From NCBI RefSeq assembly GCF_015775515.1, contig NZ_CP065383.1:1984001-2048000 (forward strand): a stretch of DNA of 64,000 nucleotides, in the 5' to 3' direction. Below are positions 1 through 8,076 of the stretch, piece after piece. The number at the start of each line of letters is the position of its first letter. Position 1 is the first letter of the stretch. Under the pieces are notes generated by a model. The model was not told the DNA's origin. It did not search any database and was given only the letters and a program-made list of their open reading frames with translations. The stretch comes from Atribacter laminatus. Its GTDB lineage: Bacteria > Atribacterota > Atribacteria > Atribacterales > Atribacteraceae. The position numbers and the translations under genes were made by a program.

Positions 1-1
1 T

Positions 2-235
2 CTTCAGAAAGATGGGAGTTGGATGCACGATGCCCTGGCTCTGGCTTTTACCATTGATCGCTCATTAGTTAAAACCAGAAAATTATTTGTAGAAATCGAA
101 ACCAAGGGAATTTGTACAACTGGTCTCACCCTGGTGACCGACCAAAAAGATAGAAGCAATGTTGAGGTTGGGGTTTCACTTGATGAGAAACGATTTCTTC
201 CATTTTTTTTGGAACGGATCTGTCGTCAAACTTAA
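2..235 (+). CDS. Ribonucleoside hydrolase, C-terminal part (cut by window edge)
   Basis: The frame is open from the window edge and reads LQKDGSWMHDALALAFTIDR, the hallmark C-terminal block of inosine/uridine-preferring nucleoside hydrolases (IUNH/RihA-type). In that family the His-Asp pair of the MHD motif lies in the active site and binds the Ca2+/ribose. The following VEIETKG and the C-terminal FLERI segment also match the family's last strand and helix. Such enzymes split ribonucleosides into base and ribose in the cytoplasm for nucleoside salvage. Only about 77 residues, roughly the last quarter, are present, so base specificity cannot be judged. The start lies outside the window. Confidence 0.8.
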   Translation, partial: LQKDGSWMHDALALAFTIDRSLVKTRKLFVEIETKGICTTGLTLVTDQKDRSNVEVGVSLDEKRFLPFFLERICRQT

Positions 236-249
236 AAAATATAAAAGTC

Positions 250-535
250 AGTAAATTGGGAAATTCCCCTTTTGTCTCTCTTTGCTAAGGGGGAAGATTG
301 AATTCTAAGTAAATATTATCATCCTCATCTGTTGTTAGGAAGGTGGTTTGGAAGACTATCAAGTAGATACATCTAATGGCTGGATAAATCAAACCACAAA
401 GAATGATTAAAAATTTAGTGGTGCAATAAATTGCGTCCATATTTAATGTAGCGACATGCCACGGCATGTCGAATCTTGGGTTTTCATCCTCATCTGGTGC
501 AGCTATGCAGCATGAAGGTCTTTCCTGATAATCAA
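250..535. repeat. Mosaic intergenic repeat block 1
   Basis: No gene. The gap carries pieces that recur elsewhere in this window: a TTTGCTAAGGGGGA-type element near 285, a GCGACATGCC..GGCATGTCG inverted repeat near 450 (also near 2975), and a CTGGTGC..GCAGCATGAAGGT palindromic element near 496-525 (also near 2860, 10245, 10450 and 10808). A minus-strand frame through this block is an artefact of the repeats. Confidence 0.7.
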
Positions 536-589
536 AAAAGCGCATGGTATAATGACCAAGAAATAACTGAAAGGAAAGGAGAGATTGAT

Positions 590-1324
590 CTGTCTCAAAC
601 CATATTTTTAAAAAATAGAGTGGCTATAGTAACAGGTGCCAGTCGGGGAATAGGAAGGTCAATAGTCAAATCCTTAGCCGATGAAGGAGTTCACTTGGCA
701 CTGGTTGCACGTTCGCTGGAAAAGATGAAAACCCTAGAACAAGAAATCCAAACCAAAAGGATAAAAGTTCGCATTTTTCCGGTTGATATTGCTGACCCAG
801 ATGTTCCCGAAGAAGTTGTTAAAGAAACCATCGAGGAATTTGGAAGATTGGATTTTCTTATCAACAACGCGGGGATAGCTCTCTCCAAACCCGTGGTTGA
901 AACTACCGTCGAGGAATGGGATCGACAAATGATGGTCAACGCTCGAGCTCCCTTTTTATTCTCTCGAGAAGTTATTCCTTTTTTAAAAAAATCTGATATA
1001 CCATCAATAATAAATATTTCCTCGGTGGTTGGCTATAAAGGATACGTTCTTCAGGGAGCCTATACAGCATCAAAGCATGCTCTCATGGGAATGACCAAGG
1101 TGTTAGCCCAGGAAGTGCACCAGGATGGTATTCGAGTCTATGTGATAGCTCCAGGAGGAGTCGATACCGATTTGGCTTGGAATATGAGACCAGATCTCGA
1201 TCGATCTATTCTCATCTCACCTCAAGAAATTACCGACCTAATTCTCTATCTCCTTAAACACCGAGGAAACGCTATGATTGATGAGATCAATGTTCGTCGG
1301 GTTACCAACCAGCCCTGGAAGTGA
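590..1324 (+). CDS. Short-chain dehydrogenase/reductase (SDR), probable CTG start
   Basis: Classical SDR of about 244 residues. It has the cofactor-binding TGASRGIG loop near the N-terminus, NNAG in the middle, the catalytic Ser (NISSVVG) and YxxxK (YTASK), and a PGGVDT segment, so it should be an NAD(P)-dependent oxidoreductase. The substrate is unknown. An in-frame ATG exists at 476, but the first 38 codons from there run through a dispersed intergenic repeat. AGGAG at 577-581 is instead well placed for a CTG at 590, giving an N-terminus (SQTIFLKNRVAIVTG) normal for the family. The gene converges with hydF and overlaps its 3' end by 23 bp. The CTG start is inference. Confidence 0.85.
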   Translation: MSQTIFLKNRVAIVTGASRGIGRSIVKSLADEGVHLALVARSLEKMKTLEQEIQTKRIKVRIFPVDIADPDVPEEVVKETIEEFGRLDFLINNAGIALSKPVVETTVEEWDRQMMVNARAPFLFSREVIPFLKKSDIPSIINISSVVGYKGYVLQGAYTASKHALMGMTKVLAQEVHQDGIRVYVIAPGGVDTDLAWNMRPDLDRSILISPQEITDLILYLLKHRGNAMIDEINVRRVTNQPWK

Positions 1325-2525
1325 AGAGAAGGTCGAATTCTGGAAAAATTTTTAATACTCGGGGAATTAACCCCTGAACATAGGCAATAAAAACGCCGTA
1401 ATTAGTGATTGCCACTCCCGATTCCCGAGCAGAATGAAGACGATACAGCATTTCCTTATGATTGATCATGCATCCTCCGCAGTGTATAATTAGCCGATAT
1501 TCATTGATGTTTTCCGGAAAGTCATTACCAGCGGTAATATCAACTTCAATACCAAAGCCAACTCTTTGTCGAAGCCAGCGGGGTATTTTCAATCGTCCAA
1601 TATCATCAGCCTGAGGATGGTGGGTACAAGCTTCAGCTATCAGAACTTTGTCCATCGGCTTGAGAGAGTCAATCACCTGAACTCCTTCAACCAGAGTGGT
1701 TAAGTCTCCTTTGTTTCGAGCGAATAAAATCGAAAAACTGGTCAAAGGTTGATCAGGAGGGAGGACAGCGGCTACTTTGTGAAAAACCTGAGAATCGGTG
1801 ACCACCAAACGAGGGGGATATTTTTGCTTATTCAAAATTTCGGCTAATTCACTTTCTTTGGCAATGATGGCTGAAGCTCCGGCATCTAATATTTCACGTA
1901 TGGTTTGGACCTGGGGGAGGATCAGCCGCCCCTTGGGAGCACCGAGGTCAATCGGGACAACTAAAAGTACTACGTCTTTAGGCTGAATTAAATCTTTGAT
2001 CAAGGGTTTTTCTTCATACTGACGTTTTAGGATTTCAACCAATGAATTTTTTAATAATTCGATGCCTTTTCCGGTTTGAGCATCGATTTGAAAAAGAGGG
2101 ATCTGAAACTGATCGAGTTCTGAATTCTGGAGAGTTTTCCCATTGGTTTTGTTTTGAACCCCAATGGTGAAAATTTTGTTTTCTTTGAGCAAGGCGATCA
2201 GTTCTTTTTCAAAGAAAAAATCTCCCCCCTGGTTATCCCAAACCAATATAGCGATATCACAACGGCGAAGAATTTCCAATGATTTCTTTTTTCTTAATTC
2301 ACCTAAAAACCCTTGGTCATCCAATCCAGCAGTATCGATAAAAACTACCGGTCCAAAAGGTAAGAATTCAATAGATTTGAAAACCGGATCGGTAGTGGTT
2401 CCTGGCTCACTGGAAACAATGGCAACTTCTTGATTGGTCAGAGCATTGATCAGTGATGATTTGCCGACGTTTCTCCGGCCAAAAATACCGATATGGGGTC
2501 GAAGGCTTCGTGGAGTTCCGTTCAT
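1302..2525 (-). CDS. hydF: [FeFe]-hydrogenase maturation GTPase HydF
   Basis: HydF is the scaffold and GTPase on which HydE and HydG products assemble the 2Fe subcluster before transfer to the hydrogenase. The protein is 407 residues, normal length. It has a P-loop GRRNVGKSS at 16-24, a G2/G3-like TTT and DTAG, and an NKxxG-like G4. The C-terminal [4Fe-4S] ligands form a C-x-H (C300, H302) plus C-x2-C (C349, C352) pattern typical of HydF. The ATG has a GGAGGT six bases upstream. It is separated from hydG by a 567-bp repeat-filled gap, so it may have its own promoter although it lies on the same strand as hydG and hydE. No hydrogenase structural gene is in the window. Confidence 0.95.
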   Translation of the reverse strand: MNGTPRSLRPHIGIFGRRNVGKSSLINALTNQEVAIVSSEPGTTTDPVFKSIEFLPFGPVVFIDTAGLDDQGFLGELRKKKSLEILRRCDIAILVWDNQGGDFFFEKELIALLKENKIFTIGVQNKTNGKTLQNSELDQFQIPLFQIDAQTGKGIELLKNSLVEILKRQYEEKPLIKDLIQPKDVVLLVVPIDLGAPKGRLILPQVQTIREILDAGASAIIAKESELAEILNKQKYPPRLVVTDSQVFHKVAAVLPPDQPLTSFSILFARNKGDLTTLVEGVQVIDSLKPMDKVLIAEACTHHPQADDIGRLKIPRWLRQRVGFGIEVDITAGNDFPENINEYRLIIHCGGCMINHKEMLYRLHSARESGVAITNYGVFIAYVQGLIPRVLKIFPEFDLLFTSRAGW

Positions 2526-2589
2526 AACTTAACCTCCAATTATTTCTATCCTGTAAATACTGAAATGAGTAATAAATGATTAAAAAAAT

Positions 2590-3060
2590 AAGAAAGGCAT
2601 ACCTCCCTTAAATCTCTCCTTGATGGAGGAATAAATACAACAATTCCTCTCCTTGGAGGGGTGCCGCTTTCGCGGCAAGGAGGGTGCTTTTGGTTTTTTT
2701 GGTTACCCTGAGATAATGAGAAAGTAACAAAAAAATTTTGCTAAATGAGATTGCCACGTCACTCCGTTCCTCGCAATGACGGAGCAGTAAAAACTCAAAT
2801 CCCTCTTACCCCCTTTGCTAAAGGGGGAAATGATCGACATATAATTTTTTCATTGTCAACTGGTGCTACTAAGCAGCATGAAGGTCTATCCTGAAAACCC
2901 ACGGGCATGATAAATCAAGCCCCTACAAAAGAATATAAAATTGTAGGGGCATAATGTAATGTTCATGATTAATGTAGCGACATGCCATGGCATGTCGAAT
3001 CTTGGGTTTTAATCCTCATTCTCAACTTCTCCCATCAAGGGAGAAGGAAAAAATGATCAG
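2590..3060. repeat. Mosaic intergenic repeat block 2 (between hydF and hydG)
   Basis: No gene. Pieces in order: CTCCTTGGAGGG elements with a GCCGC..GCGGC hairpin (2625-2690), a GATTGCCACGTC..CGCAATGACG element (2748-2782), a CCCCTTTGCTAAAGGGGGAA element (2805-2830), the GGTGCTAC..GCAGCATGAAGGT element (2860-2900), the GCGACATGCC..GGCATGTCG element (2965-3000), and a TCTCCCATCAAGGGAGAAGG hairpin (3025-3050). Each piece recurs in other gaps of the window. Confidence 0.75.
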
Positions 3061-3092
3061 AAGGAAATTTTAAAAAATTGCATCGTCTCCGG

Positions 3093-4526
3093 TTAAAAAT
3101 ATAAATCTCGTTCGCCATTTTCGATGAGCCTTAGGCGTTCCTCGGTTAGTTTTCTCACTTGTAAATTGGGAATGGCTTCAAGATGTTCCTTGATAGTTAA
3201 TTCACCAATTTTTTTAGTTTCTTCTGAAGCATAATCTTCTAAAAATTCCTTAAAAGTAAGGATGGCATTGGGCTGACACACATTTTGAATCTGTCCGGAT
3301 TTTGCCAAAGGCATGAAACGATCTCCAGTTCGACCTTTACGGTAACAAGCGGTACAAAAGCTGGGAATATACCCCGATTGGCATACACTCCTTAGGACTT
3401 CATCAGGGCTGCGGTGGTCTTCTACTTGAAATTGAGGAGAATCCTGAATTATTCCAGCCCTTTCCTTTATTTGATCATATTCTTCCCGATACCCGCCAAC
3501 ACCGGTACAAGAACCAGCACTAAGCTGAGAAATCCCCAGCGAAGCTAACTCATCTCGAAAAGAGGCTTTTTCCCGGGTGGAAAGAATGATCCCGGTGTAG
3601 GGTACTGCCAGACGGAGCACGGCAATAATTTTGCGGAATTCATTGTCATTGACTAAATGCTGAGAGAGGAGTGAATCAACTCCCAAAGCTGGTCGTAAAC
3701 GAGGTACCGAAATAGTGTGCGGGCCAACTCCGAAAATTTCTTCGAGATGAAGGGCATGCTGCAGCAACCCGAGAACTTCAAATTTATAATTATAAAGACC
3801 AAACAAAACTCCAGCACCAACATCATCGATGCCGGCTTCCATGGCTCGATCCAAAGCAGTGGCATGATAATCATAATCGCTTTTTGGTCCCTGAGGATGC
3901 ATATATTGATAGGTTTCACGATGGTAAGTTTCCTGGAAAAGAATGTAGGTTCCAATTTTAGCTTCTTTCAATTTTCGGTAGTTATTGATGGTGGTGGCGG
4001 CGATATTGACGTTGATCCTTCGAATACTTCCTTTTCCCTCATTGACTCCATAAATGGTATGAATGGTTTCAAGAATATACTCCAAAGGACAGTTTACCAG
4101 ATCTTCCCCGGCTTCCAAGGCTAATCTTTTGTGGCCCATGGATTCGAGAATTTTTACTTCTTCGACGACTTCTTCTTGACTTAAACGACGACGGTGAAAC
4201 TCGTTGTCTTGTTGATACCCACAATATCGGCAATTATTAATGCAGTAATTACTAATATAAAGAGGAGCAAAAAAAACTAATCTTTTTCCGTAAATTTTTA
4301 ACTTAATTTCTTTGGCAACATGATAAATTTCTTCTAGTATTGCTGGATCATCGGTTTGGAGGAGGATGGCGCATTCTTCAGGAGAAAGGCCTTGAGCCAT
4401 TCGAGCTTTCTCGATGATATCCATAATTTCTTTTCGATGACGATTTTTCCCCTTTTCTAATAAATCCTCAATACTTTTTTCGTCAATAAAATCAGCTTTT
4501 TTTCTTTCATTGAGAACCAAAACCAT
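3093..4526 (-). CDS. hydG: [FeFe]-hydrogenase maturase HydG (tyrosine lyase)
   Basis: Radical-SAM enzyme that cleaves tyrosine to supply CO and CN- ligands for the H-cluster. The 477 residues carry the SAM cluster motif C95-x3-C99-x2-C102 and the HydG-specific C-terminal motif C391-x2-C394-x22-C417 that binds the auxiliary cluster with the dangler iron. The C-terminal motif separates HydG from the related thiazole synthase ThiH. A strong AGGAGG precedes the ATG, and the gene overlaps the end of hydE by 20 bp, so the two are translationally coupled. It acts in the cytoplasm with HydE and HydF. Confidence 0.96.
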   Translation of the reverse strand: MVLVLNERKKADFIDEKSIEDLLEKGKNRHRKEIMDIIEKARMAQGLSPEECAILLQTDDPAILEEIYHVAKEIKLKIYGKRLVFFAPLYISNYCINNCRYCGYQQDNEFHRRRLSQEEVVEEVKILESMGHKRLALEAGEDLVNCPLEYILETIHTIYGVNEGKGSIRRINVNIAATTINNYRKLKEAKIGTYILFQETYHRETYQYMHPQGPKSDYDYHATALDRAMEAGIDDVGAGVLFGLYNYKFEVLGLLQHALHLEEIFGVGPHTISVPRLRPALGVDSLLSQHLVNDNEFRKIIAVLRLAVPYTGIILSTREKASFRDELASLGISQLSAGSCTGVGGYREEYDQIKERAGIIQDSPQFQVEDHRSPDEVLRSVCQSGYIPSFCTACYRKGRTGDRFMPLAKSGQIQNVCQPNAILTFKEFLEDYASEETKKIGELTIKEHLEAIPNLQVRKLTEERLRLIENGERDLYF

Positions 4527-5601
4527 GATAAGCCTCCTTTTTAGTTAAAGAATATTTTTTTATTTTTACCGCGTGGCCATAACTCATCGAAATAGTCCGA
4601 TTCATTTCTTTCAAGAGTTTTTTCAGATTGTTCATGCTTTGTTTAGGATCTTCGATGATGTCGATTTTTTGAGGATAGATGGAATATTGATCGCGAACTG
4701 TTAGAGGCGTGAAATTAGGCATGATGACGTTTGCTCCCGATCCTAAAGCTAAGCGACGAGCATCATCATTTACCGTACTAATAGCGGTGGTAGCCGGAAG
4801 ATGAATGGTTGGAAGAACGATTCGGGTAATAGCCAGAATTTTTAAGGTTTGTGAGAGAGAACCAGCCGAATAACATCCCAGTGGTGTGTCGGGATGGGGA
4901 AGAAAAGGCCCAATACCGGCCATTTCAACATTTAATTTTTTCATAAGGAGAACATCATCAATCAGTGATGTTAAAGTTTGGCCAGGAAGCCCAACCATAT
5001 TTCCCGAGCCAATTTGATAGCCGAGATCCTTTAAATCCATCAAGCAATTGATTCGATCTTGAAGGTTTTTCCCCGGTCTTATTTTCTGGTAAAGAATTGG
5101 GTCGGCGGTTTCATGTTTTAATAAATAGCGGTCAGCCCCAGCATTCAGCCAGATTTGGTAACTCTGATGGGGGTGTTCTCCTAATGATAAGGTAATCGCT
5201 ACGTCAAAATGCTTTTTAATGAATTCGATGACGTGTGCAATATCATAAGGTTGATAAAACCGGTCTTCTCCTGATTGAAGGACGATGGTTTTTAATCCGT
5301 ATCTAACTGCTGTTTGGACCGATTGGTAAATTTCCTGATTGGTTAAGCGATACCGAGATATTTTGTGGTTTCCTGCCCGTAATCCACAGTAGAGACAATG
5401 ACAGGAACAGTAATTGGAAAACTCAATAATCGCCCTGAGGTGAACTTCATCACCAACCTGCTTTTTACGAATTTGATTGGCGTATCTTAGAAGAGCAGGA
5501 AGTTCAAACTCGCCTAAATCAAACAGTTGTCGAAGAGATTCTTGATTAAAATTTCCCGGTTCTTTGGTTAGCATAGGCTGGTTATCTATTGCTTCTCTCA
5601 C
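4507..5601 (-). CDS. hydE: [FeFe]-hydrogenase maturase HydE
   Basis: Radical-SAM protein that makes the organometallic precursor of the H-cluster dithiolate. The SAM cluster motif is C65-x3-C69-x2-C72 (CSCHCLYCG), followed by a BioB-like barrel with QSGED, a GMVGLPGQT segment and PNFTP near the end. The length of 364 residues is usual. The start is a GTG with AGGAGG placed just upstream. The gene is second in the operon: the small ACT-like regulator precedes it by 12 bp and hydG overlaps its end. The second, non-essential cluster motif of some HydE proteins was not seen. Confidence 0.95.
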   Translation of the reverse strand: MREAIDNQPMLTKEPGNFNQESLRQLFDLGEFELPALLRYANQIRKKQVGDEVHLRAIIEFSNYCSCHCLYCGLRAGNHKISRYRLTNQEIYQSVQTAVRYGLKTIVLQSGEDRFYQPYDIAHVIEFIKKHFDVAITLSLGEHPHQSYQIWLNAGADRYLLKHETADPILYQKIRPGKNLQDRINCLMDLKDLGYQIGSGNMVGLPGQTLTSLIDDVLLMKKLNVEMAGIGPFLPHPDTPLGCYSAGSLSQTLKILAITRIVLPTIHLPATTAISTVNDDARRLALGSGANVIMPNFTPLTVRDQYSIYPQKIDIIEDPKQSMNNLKKLLKEMNRTISMSYGHAVKIKKYSLTKKEAYHGFGSQ

Positions 5602-5613
5602 TCGTTTCCTCCT

Positions 5614-5865
5614 TTATCGAGTGACCAAGGTACTTTTAACTTTGATACCGGGAATTTGTCCCAAACGGCCGGTCAAAGCTCCAATTTCATCGGTACTTCC
5701 GTCAACAATAATGGAGATAATTGACAATGATCTCTCGTGATAGGGGAGCCCCATTCGACCGATAATGACTTCGTTAAATGTACTAAGAAGTGAGTTGACC
5801 TGAGGAACTTGTTGCCGGTCTTCGATAATGATACCAATGACACCAATCCGTTTTTCGGAAACCAT
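5614..5865 (-). CDS. TM1266-type iron-only hydrogenase system regulator
   Basis: Small protein of about 83 residues with the beta-alpha-beta pattern of ACT/NikR-C-like domains: KRIGVIGIIIEDR, then NEVIIGRMGLPY, then LSIISIIVDGSTDEIGALTGRLGQIPGIKVKS. This is the TM1266 family, found beside hydEFG in many fermenters and named as a putative regulator of the [FeFe] hydrogenase system. Its exact role is unproven. GTG at 5874 and ATG at 5865 are both possible starts; the ATG is preferred because AGGGGTGA lies at the right distance. It heads the hydE-hydG operon, downstream of the structured leader. Confidence 0.88.
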   Translation of the reverse strand: MVSEKRIGVIGIIIEDRQQVPQVNSLLSTFNEVIIGRMGLPYHERSLSIISIIVDGSTDEIGALTGRLGQIPGIKVKSTLVTR

Positions 5866-5969
5866 ATCTATCACCCCTGGAAACTTATCTTTGCTGATAA
5901 CCTATGCCGGAGGAGGGATAGTTCGGTATCGTAAGAAGAAAAAAAGAGGCAAAAAAGGATTTATCCAAT

Positions 5970-5998
5970 AAAAAAGCCTGTTTATTAATCAAACAGGC
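5970..5998 (-). terminator. Intrinsic terminator of the leader RNA
   Basis: On the minus strand an 8-bp stem (GCCTGTTT at 5991-5998 as read in reverse, pairing with AAACAGGC) and a 7-nt loop are followed directly by a run of six U. It lies about 105 bp before the start of the TM1266-type gene, so it would either end a small RNA or act as a conditional terminator in the operon leader. Confidence 0.85.
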
Positions 5999-6117
5999 CA
6001 AATGGATTCAAGGTTAAACTTCGCTGCCCCTTGACCACAGGACCGTTCGCCCGTTTGCCTCAGGTATACGATATCTTTTCATCCCATCCGGTTAGAAAAA
6101 CTTCCTTCCGGTCAGGT
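5970..6117 (-). ncRNA. Structured leader RNA or small RNA upstream of the hydrogenase maturation operon
   Basis: About 148 nt from a predicted start near 6117 to the U-run at 5970. Visible pairing on the minus strand: a hairpin closed by CCGG/CCGG with an inner GGAA/UUCU helix near its 5' end, a closing helix AUGGGAU/AUCCAU around the middle domain, and an inner UCAAGG/CCUUGA helix capped by a purine-rich loop. The intrinsic terminator follows. Promoter, compact fold and terminator just before an operon are the layout of a riboswitch or attenuator, but I cannot match it to a known class. It could equally be an independent small RNA. No reading frame is apparent inside. Confidence 0.6.
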
Positions 6118-6123
6118 GTCTTA

Positions 6124-6152
6124 AATATACTACAAATTTGAAGAATTTTCAA
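6124..6152 (-). promoter_or_regulatory. Sigma-70-type promoter for leader RNA and hydrogenase maturation operon
   Basis: Read on the minus strand: TTGAAA (6147-6152), a spacer of exactly 17 bp, then TATATT (6124-6129). This is near-consensus and would start transcription about 7 nt downstream, near 6117. Confidence 0.75.
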
Positions 6153-6244
6153 CAGATCGAGGATTTTAAGTGGATAATTAAAATTAAGAACCTTGTTTTA
6201 CTTAAAAAAGATTGAGAAGTGAGTTGTATAGTAAAAAAATACAC

Positions 6245-6290
6245 CATCGAACTCACCTTCTCCTTTTTATAGGAGAAGGTGAGAATGGAA
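6245..6290. repeat. Short hairpin repeat (CACCTTCTCC type)
   Basis: Perfect 11-bp stem CACCTTCTCCT (6254-6264) / AGGAGAAGGTG (6271-6281). The same kind of hairpin recurs near 3030, 10360, 29275 and 47285. There is no U-run, so it is better read as a repeat than as a terminator, although it lies just past the end of the next minus-strand gene. Confidence 0.6.
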
Positions 6291-6316
6291 ATGAAAAAGC
6301 AACGAGAAACCGCTTT

Positions 6317-6652
6317 TTAAACTTCGTTACAAACCGGTTGGAATTTTTGAATGAGTGTATTGAGAGTCTTTTTTCTAATTAAGGCTTCGGCATCTGGCAT
6401 TTTCAATTGGGTGATAAAGAGGTTTTTTTCTGATCCGGCTTGTTTTGTCCAGCAAGAATATTTTATGTGAGAGCGAAAGAAAGTTTGATCACTTAAATTT
6501 TCACATTCACCAAAAAAGAGCACCAGGTATGGCTTAGGTTTCACTTTAGGGTCATGAGCCAGTACTGCATAGATGCAGGGTTGTTTGGGTGGTTGCCATT
6601 TCCCAAAGGGGGTCGGCTCGTCAAAGATATGGTCACCAAATTGAATACTCAT
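6317..6652 (-). CDS. Small protein resembling a GIY-YIG-like fold
   Basis: 111-residue soluble protein. The order of elements is like a GIY-YIG domain: a PCIYAVLAH strand where GIY would be, a YLVLFFGECENL strand where YIG plus the catalytic Arg region would be, a basic/aromatic middle (HIKYSCW), a Glu-containing helix (DAEALIRKKTL) and a terminal QPVCNE like the family's qP.cN ending. The canonical GIY and YIG triplets and a clear catalytic Arg are not present, so nuclease activity is doubtful. GGAGGG precedes the ATG. It is monocistronic. The function is unknown. Confidence 0.6.
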   Translation of the reverse strand: MSIQFGDHIFDEPTPFGKWQPPKQPCIYAVLAHDPKVKPKPYLVLFFGECENLSDQTFFRSHIKYSCWTKQAGSEKNLFITQLKMPDAEALIRKKTLNTLIQKFQPVCNEV

Positions 6653-6930
6653 AATTTCCCTCCTTTAAGCTTGAACCACATCTTAACAGAAAAAATGGTT
6701 CTTTTTAGTTTTTTTTAATCTTTTGACTTCAAAGGTTTCAATAAAGAATAAATCGGTGTTGGTTAGGGAAAAATGGTTATGCAGTTCTTGAAGAAAAATA
6801 ACTTTCACTCTGACTTCAATCATTTATGAAAGCGTTACTGCTTATTTAAAGGAATGAATTGAATATATTTTACTCTAAAATACCTTTCTGAACAAGAATT
6901 TAATTTCATCCCTAAAATAACAGCTTTAAA

Positions 6931-7512
6931 TCATTTACGTAAAGATTTAAAAGATGATAAGCCAGGAAAATTTAACCAGCTTCCCTTACGAGGGAAGATA
7001 CCTTCATTTATTTGCCTCACATCTTCTAAAGAATAAAAAGCCTGAGGATTAAATTGATTAATGAATTGAATAACCTCGCGAAGGTCCTTTCTTTTAATAA
7101 TGACAAAAACAACTGTGACTGGTCCCTCGGATCCTTGACCGGAAATACAGGTTACTCCGATATTGCGATTTCGGAGTTGATCTAGGAGCAGTTTAATGTC
7201 TTTGTTGGTTATGATTCGGACAATAGTATGTCCCATCGCCAACCTTTCTTCGAACCACATTCCGACATAATTCCCGGCAGCAAAACCACTGGCATAAGCG
7301 AGAAAGTAGGAAACTTCGGTCAAATTCATCATTATCTGCCGAATAGCTAAAAGCCAAATTATAACTTCAAAAAAACCAACTATAGGAGCTATATTTTTTA
7401 AGCCCCGAGAAACCATAATAATTCGCAGTGTTCCTAAGGTTACATCCGCCATACGGGCTAAAAAAATAAGTGCCGGAAACAATATATAGTAAATAAATAC
7501 CGAATCGTTCAT
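6931..7512 (-). CDS. UPF0316 / DUF2179 membrane protein
   Basis: 193 residues. The N-terminal half has about three membrane helices (FIYYILFPALIFLARM, an IAPIVGFFEVIIWLLAI segment, and YFLAYASGFAAGNYVGMW) with the ADVTLGTLRIIMVSRG signature of the UPF0316/YebE-like family. The C-terminal half (about 100-180) is a soluble DUF2179 domain with GVTCISGQGSEGPVTVVFV, related to the ligand-binding domain of YitT-type proteins. The role is unknown; a nucleotide-sensing membrane protein is a guess. GGAGGG precedes the ATG. Confidence 0.9.
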   Translation of the reverse strand: MNDSVFIYYILFPALIFLARMADVTLGTLRIIMVSRGLKNIAPIVGFFEVIIWLLAIRQIMMNLTEVSYFLAYASGFAAGNYVGMWFEERLAMGHTIVRIITNKDIKLLLDQLRNRNIGVTCISGQGSEGPVTVVFVIIKRKDLREVIQFINQFNPQAFYSLEDVRQINEGIFPRKGSWLNFPGLSSFKSLRK

Positions 7513-7674
7513 TTTATTCCCTCCGAAAAAAGAAAAAGCTGTCTTTTGTATTATGATTAAGTATGAGAATTAGTTTTTTCTAATTTTATTTCTTTTTTAT
7601 TATATGACATAATTTAAGAATTAAAAAATTTCCTGCAATTATAAAAAGATTTTGCAGAGGCTTGATTTATCATA

Positions 7675-7950
7675 CCCGTTCTAAATCCGTCATTGCGAGG
7701 AGTCTGATCGTTTTTTGATTAGATGACGTGGCAATCTCATTTAGCCAATCTTTTTTGTCCTTTTCCAAGGATAAGCAATAAAAAAATTAAAAAATAAAGA
7801 CACCCTCCCCGCTGCAAAGCTCCACCCTCCAAGGAGGGGAATTGTTATGTTCATTCCCTCATTAAAGGGGGGACTAAGGGGGGTGTGCATTTCTCATTTT
7901 TGTTTGATCACTTTTCACTGTTTCCGGTATTTTCAGGATAGACTCTAATA
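7675..7950. repeat. Mosaic intergenic repeat block 3
   Basis: No gene in 7513-8076. The repeats include a GTCATTGCGAGGAG..GACGTGGCAATCTC element (7689-7737), CCACCCTCCAAGGAGGGG (7825-7845), an AAAGGGGGGACTAAGGGGGG element (7865-7885) and a TTTTCAGGATAGAC element (7930-7950). The rest, 7513-7670, is AT-rich with no visible feature. Confidence 0.7.
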
Positions 7951-8076
7951 CCACCATGTCATTTCTCATCGTAGTGTTTATCAATAATAAAAACCTATGG
8001 AACCGATAACCGAAAGGATTTATAATAAAATTATAAAAAAGAAACATAAATCCATATTTTGATATGGGGGAGATAG

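Noticed and set aside
5970-6117. Bacterial SRP (4.5S) RNA, because of a CCGGAAGGAAG segment
   Set aside because: The GGAA loop context and the following helix do not fit the SRP domain IV fold; the match is short.
5970-6117. Known riboswitch classes (FMN, THF, c-di-GMP-I, cobalamin, SAM)
   Set aside because: Only short coincident strings such as GGAUGGGA or GGCAAAC were found, without the conserved cores in the right order.
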